From an uncultured Burkholderiales bacterium (GTDB taxonomy: Bacteria; Pseudomonadota; Gammaproteobacteria; Burkholderiales; Burkholderiaceae_C), in NCBI GenBank assembly GCA_903844775.1, contig CAIMUZ010000118.1, positions 1-47,758 on the forward strand: DNA of 47,758 nucleotides, read 5' to 3'. Position 1 is the stretch's first letter. Every line of letters starts with the position of its first letter. The notes beneath the pieces were generated by a model, which worked only from the letters and a program-made list of their open reading frames with translations, did no database searches and was not told the DNA's origin. Positions 47,176 to 47,758 of the stretch are shown here, piece by piece. The position numbers were made by a program, and so were the translations under genes.

Positions 47176-47758
47176 ATGAAAATTTCTCGCATTCTCGTTG
47201 CTTGCTTGATCGCCAGCATGGGTTCAGCGGCATTTGCAGCCAAGTTCAACCTCAGAATGGGCCACGCAGTCAATGCCACAGACGGACAACATGCAGCCGC
47301 TATGAAACTGGCTGAGTTGGTCAAACAACGCACCAATGGCGACGTTGAAATTACCATCTTCCCCGCCAACCAATTGGGCAATGACGCCGCCATGATCAAT
47401 GGCGTTCGGGGTGGCACCATTGACATCGTTTCCAGCGGCGCCTCAAACTTCAACGGCATTGTGCCCAACACTGCGGCCATGGAATTGCCTTTCGTCTTCC
47501 GCAGCGCTCAGCATGCCTACACCGTCTTGGACGGCTCGATCGGCACAGGCGTTTTGAACGAGTTGGCACCCCACGGTATGAAGGGTTTGGCATATTGGGA
47601 AAACGGCTGGCGCGCCTTCACCAACAACAAGCGCCCAGTGAACAAGCCAGAAGACTTGAAAGGTCTGAAGATTCGTTCTACCCCCAACCCCTATCACATT
47701 CAAGCTTTCAGATTGCTGGGCATGAACCCCTCACCCATGCCCATCGCCGAGTTGTACA
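47176..47758 (+). CDS. TRAP transporter DctP-type substrate-binding protein, truncated by window end
   Basis: Own translation: MKISRILVACLIASMGSAAFAAKFNLRMGHAVNATDGQHAAAMKLAELVKQRTNGDVEITIFPANQLGNDAAMINGVRGGTIDIVSSGASNF...; frame remains open to 47758. Confidence 0.9.
   Translation, partial: MKISRILVACLIASMGSAAFAAKFNLRMGHAVNATDGQHAAAMKLAELVKQRTNGDVEITIFPANQLGNDAAMINGVRGGTIDIVSSGASNFNGIVPNTAAMELPFVFRSAQHAYTVLDGSIGTGVLNELAPHGMKGLAYWENGWRAFTNNKRPVNKPEDLKGLKIRSTPNPYHIQAFRLLGMNPSPMPIAELY

Overview
This 47.8 kb window looks like a chromosomal segment from a betaproteobacterium, probably Burkholderiales/Comamonadaceae-like (inferred from gene content, not tested). It is densely coding. Its core (about 4.4-19.2 kb) is a sulfur-oxidation (sox) locus: an ArsR-type regulator, a DsrE-like protein, flavocytochrome c sulfide dehydrogenase-like genes, several c-type cytochromes, two YeeE/YedE transporters, a thioredoxin-like protein, soxC, soxD, soxY, soxZ, soxA, soxX, soxB and an MBL-fold hydrolase. 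Upstream is a translationally coupled trio (ketopantoate-reductase-like, APH-like kinase, divergent enolase paralog) facing a TfdA/TauD-type dioxygenase. Downstream are an Fe(III) ABC transporter with a Fur-like box, a radical SAM/B12 protein, modA, metY, an acyl-CoA ligase plus enoyl-CoA hydratase, a Rieske oxygenase, pobA with an AraC regulator, monomeric isocitrate dehydrogenase, a TauE-like exporter, MFS transporters, a class V aminotransferase, a Bug-type binding protein, a 2-hydroxyacid dehydrogenase, and a LacI regulator/gluconokinase/TRAP segment. The best candidates for something undescribed are: (1) the reductase-kinase-enolase-paralog operon with altered enolase active-site positions; (2) accessory parts of the sox locus (a small cytochrome with an extra Cys, SoxD domain duplication, intra-operon hairpins); (3) two perfect 14-bp LacI-type palindromes spaced exactly 105 bp apart. 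No CRISPR array, rRNA, tRNA or transposase was recognised. All family calls come from reading motifs by eye; no database search was run.
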